Positions 34,701-46,468 of a stretch of 64,000 nucleotides of DNA are shown here, piece after piece. The stretch covers positions 1,178,001-1,242,000 of the forward strand of contig NW_026908883.1 of the NCBI RefSeq assembly GCF_963583255.1. Direction: 5' to 3'. The position numbers and the translations under genes were made by a program. Position 1 is the stretch's first letter; every line of letters starts with the position of its first letter. This DNA comes from Pyrus communis (Eukaryota; Streptophyta; Magnoliopsida; Rosales; Rosaceae). A model generated the notes under the pieces. It saw only the letters and a list, made by a program, of their open reading frames with translations. It searched no databases and was not told the DNA's origin.

Positions 34701-37237
34701 AGTCCGGAGTCACGGTGGTGAAGAATGAAGAACAAGAGCTTGTACCCACTCGTGTTGTGATAGGTTGGCGTGTTTGTATTAATTACAGGAAGTTAAATGC
34801 CATGACAAGGAAGGATCACTTTCCATTGCCATTCTTGGACCAAATGCTAGAAAGGTTAGCCGGTTATAAATTTTATTGCTTTCTTGATGGATATTCCGGA
34901 TATAACCAAATTGTGATAGCTCCAGAGGACCAAGAAAAGACAACTTTCACGTGCCCCTTTGGCACCTTTGCATACAAGCGTATGCCATTTGGGTTGTGCA
35001 ATGCCCCTGCGACATTTCAACGATGCATGGTGAGTATATTTTCTGATTATGTGGAGAAGATTATTGAGATATTCATGGATGATTTTAGCGTGTTTGGTAA
35101 TTCATTCGATCATTGCTTGAATAATCTGACCTTAATTTTGAAACGTTGTGTTGAAACGAATCTTGTGCTTAATTGGGAAAAATGTCACTTCATGGTTAAG
35201 AAAGGTATTATTCTAGGACATATTATTTCTGAAAAAGGCATTGAAGTGGATAAATCTAAGGTGGACCTTGTTCGTCACTTACCCTCTCCAACTTCGGTTA
35301 GAGAGGTTCGTTCGTTTCTTGGTCACGCAGGTTTTTATAGGCGTTTCATAAAGGATTTCTCCAAGATTGCACAGCCACTATGCCGATTGCTTCAAAAAGA
35401 GGTGGTTTTCGAGTTTGATGATGCATGCTCCACGGCATTCAAGCACTTAAAAGAGGCTCTCACTTCGGCTCCCATTATCACACCTCCAGATTGGAGCCTT
35501 CCATTCGAGTTGAAGTGCGATGCTTCAGACTATGCGATTGGTGCTGTTTTGGGGCAACGAAAGAACAAACAACCTCATGTTATTTATTATGCATCTAGGA
35601 CACTAAATGATGCTCAATTGAATTACTCAACCACTGAAAAAGAATTACTTGTTATGGTATTTGCATTAGATAAGTTTCGATCCTACTTACTTGGTACTAA
35701 AGTTATTATTTTTACAGATCATGCAGCTCTCAAGTATTTGCTCACGAAAAAGGAGGCCAAGCCTAGACTAATTCGTTGGATATTGCTTCTACAAGAGTTT
35801 GACATTGAGATTCGGGATAAGAAGGGCGTGGAGAACGTGGTGGCTGACCACCTATGTCGAATGGTGCATGAGGAAGCATTGCCAATTTCTGAAACCTTCC
35901 CCGATGAGCAATTAATGTCTATCCAGGTAAGTGAGCCTTGGTATGCAGATTTGGTGAACTTTTTGGTGTCTAAAGATATCCCTAGCACACTTAATAGGAA
36001 TCAACGTGATAAGCTTAAAAAGGATGCTAGGTTTTATGTTTGGGATGACCCATACCTTTGGAAATTTTGTCCCGATCAGATTGTATGACGTTGTGTGAAT
36101 GAATCTGAGTTTCAATCTATTTTAACATTTTGTCATTCATATGCATGTAGGGGACATTTTGGCACCCAACGCACTGCCCTGAAAGTCTTAGAATGTGGGT
36201 TTTATTGGCCAACCATTTTTAGGGATGCTAGGACATTTTGCCTTACATGTGATCGTTGTCAACGAATGGGTAATATAAGTGTTAAGGATCAAATGCCACA
36301 AAACCCTATACTTTCTGTTGAAATATTTGATGTGTGGGGCATTGATTTTATGGGTCCTTTTCCTTCCTCACATGGTTTTCTCTATGTCTTGTTGGCGGTG
36401 GATTATGTTTCCAAATGGGTGGAAGCAAAAGCCACCCGTACTAACGATTCCAAAGTGGTTGCAGATTTTGTGAAGTCTAACATTTTTGCTAGGTTTGGAA
36501 TGCCTCGAGTCCTTATAAGTGATGGAGGTTCACATTTTTGTAATCGCACAATCGAGGCACTGCTTAAGAAGTACAAAGTTACGCAGAGGGTTTCGACACC
36601 CTATCATCCTCAAACAAGCGGGCAAGCTGAGGTGTCGAATCGCGAGATAAAACAGATTCTTGAGAAGACAGTTGGCCCTTCAAGAAAAGATTGGAGCTTG
36701 AGGTTAGAGGATGCATTGTGGGCTTATAGGACCGCCTACAAAACACCCATAGGAATGTCCCCCTTTCGGCTTGTTTATGGCAAATCATGTCACTTACCTG
36801 TGGAGTTAGAGCACAAGGCTCATTGGGCCGTGAGGAAGTTCAACATGGATGTAGATGAGGCGGGAATTCGTCGTAAGCTTCAATTGAATGAACTTGAGGA
36901 GATACGGAATGAAGCTTACGAGAATGCCCGAATTTACAAGGAAAAGACAAAGGCCTTTCATGACAAGATGATTCGCACCAAGTCCTTCTCTGTTGGACAG
37001 AAAGTGTTGTTATTTAATTCTCGTCTTCGTCTATTTTCGGGTAAGTTACGTTCACGTTGGATTGGACCCTTTGTTATTACTAATGTTTTTCCTCATGGTG
37101 CAGTCCAAGTTCGTAGTTTCAAAACAGGTAAAGAGTTCAAGGTGAATGGGCATCGATTGAAGCCTTACTACGAGAGCTTTGTAGAACATGATGTGGAGGA
37201 GACTACCCACTATGCCGTGGGTTCCCATGAAGGTTGA
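31742..37237 (+). pseudogene. Athila gag-protease-RT-RNase H-integrase polyprotein of D, with three in-frame stops
   Basis: One frame of about 1,830 codons covers the whole polyprotein. It is broken by TAG at 32387 (E has CAG here), TGA at 34136 and TGA at 36086. Gag includes the capsid-type segment (SMKRAFLEKFFPTSR) and a zinc knuckle CGVCSIQGHQSNQC at 32696-32737. Protease has NLGAS at 33680, where the Athila motif has Asp; the catalytic residue is changed. RT carries the Athila segments [20 protein letters not shown] and FMDDFSVFG (35072), followed by RNase H ([14 protein letters not shown]). Integrase has a His/Cys zinc region ([11 protein letters not shown]...CDRC) and the catalytic regions [16 protein letters not shown] and an AEVSNREIK glutamate. 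All three stops fit C-to-T change. It is a dead copy, but almost full length. Confidence 0.93.
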
Positions 37238-38721
37238 TCAATGTGGCATCGTCCGGCTGCAAGACGTAAAAGAAAGCGCTACTTGGGAGGCAACCCATGC
37301 AATCAACAAAGGAAGAACTTGGGAATCGCTCCACACTCAGATTTGCGTCCCTAAACCCTTTCCTTTGTTGCTTACTTTATGTTATGTGTAATGTGTTCAA
37401 TTGTGTCTAAAACATTGAGGACAATGTTTAGTTTAAGTGTGGGGGGTAACATTCTGTTTTGAGATATTTTTGCATGAAATTCGTAGGGTATTACCACCTA
37501 ACATGTCTAAACTTGTTTCCCACTGTTTTTAAAGTGTATTTAAGCTATTTTAGAGTGTTTTAGTGTGTGTTGACTTAAAACTCCGAAAATCACATAAAAA
37601 TTTGAAAAACATGTTTTGAAAAGCCTAAAAAGAGTGTTTTGAGTCGTTTTTGTGTGTTTGTGTCTTAGGGTACCTTCCAACACTATGATGAGGATTTGGT
37701 TTGTAATTGCATGACTGTTAAAAAGAGTTATAAACATGGAGAAAAGTTTGATTTACTCTTGGTATATGCTTGGTTATGGTTATAATGTATGACTTCACAT
37801 GCAATCATAAAAGAAAAATTCGTTTTTGTAACATGCTTGAAGGAAGGAACTCAAACAAACGCTACAACCTTGTGAGACTTGAGCCTAAACGTTATTTGGA
37901 GAGTTAAAATCTGTGCATTATTGTTTTCTAAAGTCGTTGCATGGTCTCAATATTCTTTGCTTGGTTACTACTTAGAAGGCGTTTCATCATATAGTTCCAA
38001 ATGCTAGAACTCATGCCCATTTCATTCAAAGCATGTTAATTGATTTACATAACACATATTCAAGAAGAAGTTGTGTAGTGACCACCACCTAAGCCAAATT
38101 GCCGTGTATCCTACTTCATTATATGTTTAAGTTAACCCCGTTGAGCCTTGTTTAGCCTTTATTCTTTGTTAACCCACATTATCCTCACCTAGCCTAGTTT
38201 AGGACAGTCCACACCCTTGTTCTTAAAAGATAGTGAGCATGACTTAAATGAATTCCTTTTGAGTTACATTATGAAAGAAAATGAGTGTGGGGGAGAGAAT
38301 GTTTTGTTCTTAAGTGTTTATATATGTTTTGAGATTCAAAAGAAAAGAAAAAATTGTGAAAAACGTATGAAAAAGAAAAACAAAAAAGAAAGAAAGAAAG
38401 GGTCCAAAACACCAAATATGGCCCTAAATTGTCTAAATTCTCCCTTTTTGTTCAAAAGTTGAGTTTTCATTCAAAAGTGAATTCTAAGTTGATTCAAGTG
38501 CTTTGCTCACTACTTTTTTTTAAGAACCTTTGTTTTCCATAGCCTTTCTTTGTTATCCAAACACCCCAAGCCCCAGTACAACCCGTGACTTCAATCTTGA
38601 GTGTTATGTGTTTCAATTTGTGGAGTTTGAACTTGGTATGAGCATATGGTGTCACTGGTTCTCGCATATAAGTAGTAGCATTCCATTCATGAGATCATAC
38701 CTAAACATGCTTATTAACTCC
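37238..38721 (+). other. Non-coding 3' region of D, left of element C
   Basis: No env-like or other ORF is seen. It carries the same hairpin (AACATTG 37411, CAATGTT 37422) and AGTGTGGGGG (37436-37445) as elements A and C, and a second AGTGTGGGGG at 38284-38293. It ends with ACTCC (38717-38721), the left TSD of C. Confidence 0.85.
38717..38721. repeat. Target-site duplication ACTCC (left) of element C
   Basis: It matches ACTCC at 48808-48812 exactly. D's 3' region continues beyond with CAGAAATTGC, as A and B do at the corresponding place. Confidence 0.95.
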
Positions 38722-41053
38722 TGATAGGAGCATATTCATGCGACTTAAATGGCTTGTTCTCGTGGTTTTACGTTATGTTTCTCTAGTTATTTTAGTCCTT
38801 TATGCTTCTTTTGTGTGTTTTCAGGTTCTAAGGGCAAGGTATGCAAAAGGATGCCTTTTGGAGCCTTTTGGAGCAAATTAGAGATTGGAATGGATATCAT
38901 ATGCTTGGAGCCAAGAGGATGGACGAAATTAAAGACTTGAAGTAGGAAAGTTAAATCCTAAAAGACCTCATGTTTAAGCATCATTGAAGACTCCTACGCA
39001 TTTTAGAACACAAAAACAACATTCCTTGCAACCTTAGGACATTTTCGTGTGTTTCCTTGTGTCTCCCTTCGTTGCCATGCAAGGAAGGGCTTTGTTCCCT
39101 ATTTTAAACACTTAAAGCATTCATTTATCATATCATTCACTTATTATAAGCATTCACTTATCATATCATTCACTTATCAAACCATTCACTTATCACTTCC
39201 ATTCACTTATCACTTCCATTCACTTATCACTCACCACATATCATTCATTTATCACTTAACATATCATTCATTTATCACTTAACATATCATACACTTATCA
39301 TAATCATTCACTTATACACTTATCATAATCATTCACTTATTCTTTCATCATTCAACCATTCAACACACACATGCATCCTGAAATTCTTTGCCATGCAATC
39401 ACATGCATTTCCCTTGACATTTTCAGCCATCACACTTCATCATTACACCACCATTCACTCTTTAACCCACACACACTTCACACAAACAACATTCACATGC
39501 ATTCACATGCATTTCCAACACAAAACGCACTCAAAACCGTGGCCACCTTTGCATTTCAGGATTCCCATTTGCATTTTCAGATTTCCAGCTTTCCCTTTTA
39601 TTTTCCAGCTTTCATTCTTCATCATTGCAGCCATTCCACATGCAATTCTCCATCATTCCTCCACACAAACACCTTAAACAAATAGCCATATACATCTCCA
39701 CTCCTCCTATAAATACCCTTGCATTCCCATCATTCAAAACATCTCATTCACAACACAACACACCACAAACACTTCCATTCCTTCTCTTTGCCGTGAGTCC
39801 CCTTAGAATCCAAAACCATCTTTCCATTTCCACCACTTCCCAACCCTCCAAACCACTCCTCTACCATTTCCATAATCCCCCAAACCTCACCTTAGACCTT
39901 GTGCTACAACAACGAGGAAGATAAGAGGGCCTAAACGTTCATACAATTCAAGTTTGAGTTGTTGGAATGTTTAGGTGTTTCTTTGATTTCAAAGTTTAAA
40001 TTCAATTCTCTTTGTTTTGTACGTATGAGGAATGGAAGAGAAGAGTGCCTAAACGTTCATACAATTCAAGTTTGAGTTGTTGGAATGTTTAGGTGTTTCT
40101 TTAATTTCAAAGTTATGAGGAAATAAACCCCCCTTTAGCTAGGGGGTGATTCGAAATAAATGTTTATACTTGCATTTTGATTTGATTACCTTTCGTTGGA
40201 ATTTCATAAGTTTTGAATTCAATTTGTTTAACCGTTTGATTGATAACTTATTTATGAATGTTTATTAAGAATGCGCGCTTAATTTTCATGCATAAATATG
40301 ACGCTAGAATATAAGTGAATTTCACCTAATCGTTATGAACTTATATTCACAAGTAGTGGAGGTTGCTTATAAACAATCGCGTTAAACGAATTCTTGGCAT
40401 AAGTTTCATGCGTATTCCATAGTAACGAATGCCTCGTCAACACTTATAGTTTTCATAATGCTTAATGATCTTTGATTGTATCTTTATTGTGCTTTTCACG
40501 TAAAGGACTTTTGGAGAATGTGGTGAATTGCGTTGCGCTAACCCATCCAATTCATTAACTTAAGGAGAACTTGACGGTTAATTTAAGCGGACCTAATTAA
40601 CCCGGGGCGTTGAGTTTCATAATTTATCGAAAGACCAACAGAGAATCAATCTTGTATGCAAGTGTAACATGTATGGAGATGAACCCCTTAGCTAGCATTC
40701 ATCCATAAATTTCATATTTACATTCTGTCTAGTTTATTAACTTGTTTCGTTATTTCAATTTTCGTAAAAACCTCAATCCCCCTTTTGCTTTAATGTTCAT
40801 TTTAGTTAGAATTCAATTTAGTTTGTGTTTTTAAAGCATTTTGAGTTTTTGGTTTGTCTTAGTGTTTTAAACTTTAATTTTGCATTCTTTGAGTCTAGTT
40901 TAGTGTTTTAAACTTTATTTTACGTTTTTGAGTCAGTTTCCAAGAGATTTGCAAGCCCTCCTAATCCCCGGTCTAGAACGATCCCTCACTTATCCATTCT
41001 ACTACAATTGTCAAACGAGGGTTTAATTTGAGTGTCAAGTAAATCACGCATCA
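38722..41053 (+). repeat. 5' LTR of element C
   Basis: It runs from TGATAGGAGCATATTC to AATCACGCATCA. The TATA box TATAAATA is at 39708-39715. A CACTTATCA-type simple repeat occupies about 39115-39360. The 118-bp-spaced duplication shared with B lies at about 39930-40120. Confidence 0.95.
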
Positions 41054-41058
41054 AATTT

Positions 41059-41076
41059 TGGCGCCGTTGCCGGGGA
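41059..41076 (+). promoter_or_regulatory. Primer-binding site of element C (tRNA-Asp)
   Basis: TGGCGCCGTTGCCGGGGA lies five bases after the 5' LTR. Confidence 0.92.
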
Positions 41077-41228
41077 TTAGCAACTTTGCTAATCCCTTAG
41101 TTCTTTTCTTTTTTTTTGGTTTAGTTGTTTTCGTTTTAGTTTCTAACTTAGTGTTGTTTTCTTTGTTTGTTGTTACTTTTGATTTTTGATTTAGTTCTCT
41201 TTCTTTTTAGGTACTAGAGAAGTAAGAT

Positions 41229-42563
41229 ATGGATTTTGCTAGCATTCAAGCTCAATTGGCAAATCTTACTTCTAAATTGTCGCCGTATGCCGAAAGGACC
41301 ACAATGCAGAGTGTCCCTACATTTGGTGCTTCATATAGGCAAGGATTTCAAGCCAATCAATGTCCACAAAGAGATTGGAGGGATCATTCAAACTCTATAT
41401 GGTGGGAAGATCAACAAGTTCAACGTGAAGCATATTGGCAACCATATGAGGAGTTCTATTCAAGACCTATGCAGCCACCACAACTTCATATGCAATATGC
41501 TCAATTAAATTCAAGTTCGCCAGTAGATTATATTCAAATTCTTAATGAAATAAATTCTTTGGCGCAGGGGTCACAAAATCAAGCCAAGGAGGCTCAACAA
41601 GAAGCATATTGGCAACCATATGAGGAGTTCAATACAACACCTATGCAGCCACCACAACCTCCCCCACAACAATTCCAATCAAGTTCAAGTATGTCCATGG
41701 ATAATGATAAAAATTTTCAATTACTAACCTCTTTGACGCAGGACGAACAAAATCAAGACAAGAAGTTGGGTAAATTGGACGAGCAATTTGGGCAGATTAT
41801 GGAGTTCATGAAACAAATTCAAGAGCAAAGTGAACTTTCCAACTCAACTATTGAAAACTCGAAGGAAGATTTTGAAATCCATAATGCTATCACTTTGGGA
41901 AGTGCTATGGAGGTTGGAGCTGACCTAAAAATGTCCAAACATAGCCTAGAAGTGGATGAAGAGCTGCTAATTGAGGAGGAGGAAGAAGACATGCACACGG
42001 CAAGGGTAGAACAACCCTTGCCGCAGCCCCCTAAGCCCTCTAAACCACCCACCACCAGTAAGGACGTCCCAATTTCATGTTATTTTGATGTTATTCCACC
42101 CAATGTCCCTTTTCCTAGCAGGTTTTTGATTCCCAACCAAGAAGAGAGTAAAAAGGACATCGTGGAAGCCTTCCCAAAGGTGCAAAATGCTATTCAAATT
42201 CTTGGTGCAACACAGCAAGTTTTAGATGGTGTTGAATTCTTCAAAGGACTTTGTACACCAAGAAGAATGATTCAAGAGAAGGTAGTGGCTGGAGAAGATG
42301 TAGAAGGCATCAAAGAGGACAAATTTGAAACCACAATTCCCAAGGAAGTTGGATTTTATGACACGGGACAAGTCATAACTTTCGAAGGGGTGTTTATTCT
42401 GGAGTTCATTTTGGAGCACACAGGTAAGCCGCCTCCCCGAATTTCAATTTTCTTTTATACTAACATGTGGTTAATGATTCAGGCACCCAAAATGGAATTT
42501 AAACTATTACCGGATCATTTCAAGTATCACCGCCCATTCAAAGATAAATTCCATGCCGTTTGA
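41229..42563 (+). CDS. Gag-relic protein of element C, 444 residues
   Basis: This is an intact ORF from ATG at 41229, about 150 bases past the primer site; the start is supported by exact agreement with B. Features in order: N-terminal QAQLANLTS segment homologous to Athila gag; a decayed zinc-knuckle position that keeps only NQCPQ; WRDHSNS; two EAYWQPYEEF repeats with Pro/Gln-rich linkers; a QNQ/MEFMKQIQEQ helix-like part; an acidic EEEEED stretch; Pro/Lys-rich PQPPKPSKPP; the FPSRF segment; and a tail resembling the linker upstream of Athila RT. It has no capsid domain and no enzymatic motif. It may help packaging or complex with a helper Gag; this is inference only. Confidence 0.8.
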   Translation: MDFASIQAQLANLTSKLSPYAERTTMQSVPTFGASYRQGFQANQCPQRDWRDHSNSIWWEDQQVQREAYWQPYEEFYSRPMQPPQLHMQYAQLNSSSPVDYIQILNEINSLAQGSQNQAKEAQQEAYWQPYEEFNTTPMQPPQPPPQQFQSSSSMSMDNDKNFQLLTSLTQDEQNQDKKLGKLDEQFGQIMEFMKQIQEQSELSNSTIENSKEDFEIHNAITLGSAMEVGADLKMSKHSLEVDEELLIEEEEEDMHTARVEQPLPQPPKPSKPPTTSKDVPISCYFDVIPPNVPFPSRFLIPNQEESKKDIVEAFPKVQNAIQILGATQQVLDGVEFFKGLCTPRRMIQEKVVAGEDVEGIKEDKFETTIPKEVGFYDTGQVITFEGVFILEFILEHTGKPPPRISIFFYTNMWLMIQAPKMEFKLLPDHFKYHRPFKDKFHAV

Positions 42564-42576
42564 TTTTATTTATGTT

Positions 42577-42577
42577 A

Positions 42578-42612
<35 letters not shown>
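42577..42612 (+). repeat. AATAAA plus a 33-nt poly(A) junction in element C
   Basis: It follows the gag-relic stop by 13 bases and precedes the end of the antisense ORF. It is longer than the 27 A in element A, so length varies between copies. Confidence 0.75.
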
Positions 42613-42617
<5 letters not shown>

Positions 42618-42651
42618 AAGAAAGATACTAAACATGGAGAAAGGTGGAGCT

Positions 42652-43323
42652 TCACAAAGGTTGTTTACGTGAAGCCCCACTACGAGGCGCAGAAGTGGAA
42701 GGCGCAGAAGCGGGAGGCATAGAAGCGGGAGGCATCGGAGCGGAAGCCATCGGAGCGGGAGGCATCGGAGCTAGAGCATTCCAGGCCTCAATACTTGGCC
42801 AAGCGCTGGATGACCCAGGAAAAAGGTGCCTCTGGAGATAAGACGCAAGCCTTTGACGGTCACTGTGAATTCGACCCTCAGATTCTTGCAGCTCATCAAG
42901 CTTCCTTTTCATCCCCGACGAATAGTTATTTGCAAGCACATGCAAACTTCTATTCTCATACTTCAGCTGCTGGATCTCCTGCTTGAGACTTTCCACTTCT
43001 GCCATCAATGATTCCACCTGACGGGAGCGGGCAAGCAGGCGTTGGCCCATGTTGGACACAGAACTCGCACACTGAACACTAAGTGCGAGGGACTCTTGAA
43101 CGGCCAACTCATCGGACCGTCCTGACAGCAGCCTACTATCTTTTGGAGTGAGGAGGTTCCTAGCTACTATTGTAGCTGTTGTGGCGTCCTGCATCACAGA
43201 GTCTTCACCTGAAAGAGGACCGTTAGAAGATAAAAAAGAAGGGCGCCATACATTACCTTGACGCGGCGCGCCCGTATCACTGCTAAGGCTCAATTCCAAG
43301 CTAAGGTTCGATGAGTTTGCCAT
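42652..43323 (-). CDS. Antisense coiled-coil ORF of element C (unknown function)
   Basis: This is the third copy of the antisense protein, 223 residues from the conserved MANSS start (an upstream in-frame ATG at 43341 would add six). It differs from A and B at scattered sites: SLEL for SLDL, a change after SSD, VARNLL, NMGQRLL, and AEVESL in the coiled coil. The frame remains open throughout. The middle part (about residues 100-160) is Leu/Glu/Lys-rich with heptad spacing. The C-terminus is a Met/Pro/Ala/Ser repeat. The gene lies antisense between gag relic and 3' LTR, with its own TATA-like motif upstream. It is unrelated in obvious sequence to the plant-mobile-domain gene of element G, but occupies the same relative place. 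Confidence 0.77.
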   Translation of the reverse strand: MANSSNLSLELSLSSDTGAPRQGNVWRPSFLSSNGPLSGEDSVMQDATTATIVARNLLTPKDSRLLSGRSDELAVQESLALSVQCASSVSNMGQRLLARSRQVESLMAEVESLKQEIQQLKYENRSLHVLANNYSSGMKRKLDELQESEGRIHSDRQRLASYLQRHLFPGSSSAWPSIEAWNALAPMPPAPMASAPMPPASMPPASAPSTSAPRSGASRKQPL

Positions 43324-43880
43324 TTTTTCAAAAGTGTTCAAAAATAGGGGTTGATGGAGTAAATTTTCAAAGGGTCGGAGTCGATTTTCAAGAATGGGAG
43401 TTCTTCAGAGTGTGTTTGTTGTGGTGATCGATAGCTCTATAAGAAGCCAAGGCGACGCGTCCACCGATTCAAAGAGCCGGATTTTCCGGCGTAAGTTAGG
43501 CGACGCTCCCTCGGCTTTTCAGAAAACGCGTTCAACTTTGACAAAGATTTCTGACAAAGCTGAAAACACGTGGAGGCCATCATCGCAACTACACGTCTTT
43601 AGCCGACAAGCGCAAAGTTCGGCGACGCTTTCTCTGCTTTTCAGAAAACGCGTGCAGCTTTGTCAAAAGGAGCCGCATCTGCACTACCACGTGTCGTTCA
43701 GAAAGCGAAGGGGCGTCGTTCAGAAATCGAAGGGGCGCCTGCTCAGAAATCGAAGAGGCGTATTCAAAGATCGAAGAGGCGCCACTATTTCAAAAAGCCG
43801 GAATTGCGGGATCAAAACGTTTGTCGACAAGGGTAAAAAGTACCACCACTTGATATTATCTCTATATATGTCGACCTTCG
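43324..43880. promoter_or_regulatory. Divergent promoter-like module of element C
   Basis: It is the same module as in A. A TATA-like TTATAGAG (minus strand) lies near 43440, ACGTG cores near 43569 and 43690, the four-copy repeat at about 43695-43781, and a plus-strand TATATATG near 43864. The part nearest the antisense start is more diverged from A and B than the rest. Confidence 0.5.
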
Positions 43881-44179
43881 TCTTTTATGGCAGGGCAAAC
43901 CTGAAGAAAATGCCCAACTCTCCCTCACCTCTGAGGGCGCACTCCCAGCAAGGCCTTTCAAAATACTCAATTCTCTCTTCTTCCCCAAAGATGATACCAG
44001 ATGCCTGGAGTACATATGACCCAGGAGGAAACGGCGGATTGAAGCATGTGCTGATTCATCCACCGCTTCTTCAAAGCAAAGGTATCTCATATCATCAAGG
44101 TCAAAAGCAAAAGTATCTCATATCATGCTCTTTCCCTGTCTTTTTCTTTGTCCTTGTTCTTACTCGCATGGCAAAGTAA

Positions 44180-45725
44180 AAGAAGCAATCAGCCGGCACT
44201 TGGAGTCAATCTTCCGATCTGGAGCCAACTGCCTGGAATCTATTCCTGATTGCTTACCTAGCGTTGCTCTCGAGTAGTCATCTTCAACGGTTGATACACT
44301 TCCGGAGAAGGGACCACTTCTGCAAAGGGGAGCGAGTAAGGCAAGTGAAAATGATACATTGAAGCATGTGGAGACAAACATAGGCTGAGTTATCCTCCAA
44401 CCCTTTTCAATACGAATTGGAAAGATTGAACAAAGAAACAGACCAAAGGAGTAAGCTCAGACCTTCGGGGAAGACCAAATGAACCATCATGCTGCCCAGT
44501 TCAAGAAGTAGCACAAAGGAAAATCAACGATGGGCAGAAACCAGTTCAAGAGTAAGCCTGTGGAATCATCAAGATCAAGCCTCAATGCAATCAACAAAGA
44601 GAAGAGGGAATTTACACTCCATAACCAGATTTGCGTCCCTAAACTCTTCTCTTTGTTAATTACATTCTGCCATGTTTAGTATGTTAGTTGTTGTTTGTGT
44701 GTTTACTTATGTTTTGTGTGAATCTATGCTTAAAACATTGAGGATAATGTTTGATTTAAGTGTGGGGGGGTAACTAATGTTGTTAATGCAAATTCGTGGG
44801 ATTTTATCACCCATAACTTCAAATGTTGTTCCTTGCTGTTTTAAGGTGTTTTTAAGTTGTTTTAGAGTGTTTTAGTATGTTTTGTTTTTATAACTCCGAA
44901 AAGCACATAAAAATTTGAAAAATTGTTTTGAAAAGCCTAAAAAGAGTGTTTTGAGTTGTTTTTTTTGTGAGTTTGTGTCTTAGGGTACCTTCCAACACAA
45001 TGATAAGGATTTGGTTTGTAATTGCATGACTGTTAAAAAGAGTTATAAACATAGAGAAAAGTTTGATTTACTCTTGGTTTATGCTTAGTTATGGTTATAA
45101 TGTATGACTTCACATGCAATCATAAAAGAAAAATTCGTTTTTGTAACATGCTTGAAGGAAGGAACTCAAACAAACGCTACAACCCTGTGAGACTCGAGCC
45201 ATTACCTTCTTTGGAGAGTTATTTTCTGTGATTCTTTGTTTTCTAAAGTTGTTGAATGATCTCATTATTCCTTGCTTGGTTTCTACTTAGAATGCAATTG
45301 TATCATGATAGAACTAAATGTTAGAACTTATATCCGTTTCATTCAAAGCATGATATTGAGTTGCATAACATATATCAAGATGAAGTTGTGTAGTTGCCAC
45401 CACAGCCAAATAGCCTTACTTCCCATATTTCGTATATATTGTAAGTCTTAACACCGTTGAGCCTCGTTTAACCTATTTTCTTTGCTAACCATATCACCCC
45501 TTACCTAGCCTAGATTAGGACCATCCGTACCCTTGTTCTTAAAAGATAGTGAGCATGACTTAAATGAATTCCTTTTGAGTACATTTTGCAAGAAAATGAG
45601 TGTGGGGGAGTAAAAGTTTGTTCTTAAGTTTGTATGTTTTGAGAGTCAAAAGAAAAGAAAAAAAAAAAAATTTGTGAAAAAAAATATGAAAAAGAAAAAC
45701 AGAAAAGAAGAGAAAAGAAAGAAAG

Positions 45726-45769
<44 letters not shown>

Positions 45770-46468
45770 TTGTTCCCCCTTGTTGTTCAAAAGTTGAGTT
45801 TTCATTCAAAAGTGAATTCTACGTTAATTCAAATGCTTTGCTCGCTATTTCTTTAAGAACCTTTGTTTTCCATATACCTTCTTTGTTAGCCAAACACCTT
45901 TAGCCCCGTTACACCCCTTTGACTTCTATCTTGATCGTTATGTGTTCAATAATGTGGAGTTTGAAATTGATATGAGCTTATGGAATCACTGGTTCTCATT
46001 CTAAGTAGTAGCATTCCATTCATGAGATCATATTCATGTCATTATCGTAAATCCAGAAAATGCTTTCCTTGTTATAACATATGTGAGTGTTCGTCTACAT
46101 GTTTACATCAATCTTCTCACATATAACTAGTGTAGGGTGTGTAGTCAGAAAATCTGTGTGAAAAACGAGTGCATATCTTGTAAGGATTTGAGCAATTTCT
46201 CTAAGGCATGTTACTACATTCAAAACATGGTTTTAAATGCTTAATTGTGAACTAGTATATGGTGACTATGATTAAGAATGTACTTAAGTGTGAAGATGAC
46301 TAAAATCTGTGGGAATGATGATTTTTAACGTGTCATGTGCATTGGAAATCCCTAAGACGGTTGTTGGAAGGTTTAGGTTGTGTTTTACTTGTTTTGTTTC
46401 GTTTGGTTTTGTTTTGTTTTTCTTTCTGTTTTGCTCGAGGACTAGCAAAAGATAAGTGTGGGGGTATT
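44180..46468 (+). other. Non-coding 3' internal region of element C
   Basis: No gene is supported. It holds AGTGTGGGGG motifs at 44759-44768, 45599-45608 and 46455-46464 (the last is the polypurine tract). The hairpin before the first motif has one mismatch here (GGATAATG for GGACAATG). A purine tract with 40 consecutive A lies at 45726-45765. Confidence 0.8.

Noticed and set aside
37238..38721. Env-like ORF expected after integrase in some Athila elements
   Set aside because: All frames are short and the region is AT-rich with conserved non-coding motifs. No env-like protein is seen in D.
43394..44179. 261-codon plus-strand ORF in C (shorter counterparts at 1467-1994 and reversed at 9858-10385)
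   Set aside because: It runs through the promoter-like module and its tandem repeats, has an Arg/Lys/Ser-rich composition explained by those repeats, different starts in each copy, and no recognisable motif. A real first exon starting near 43911 (MPNSPSPLRAHS) remains possible but is unsupported.
45560..45856. Poly-Lys and poly-Phe ORFs on both strands
   Set aside because: They translate a purine homopolymer tract.
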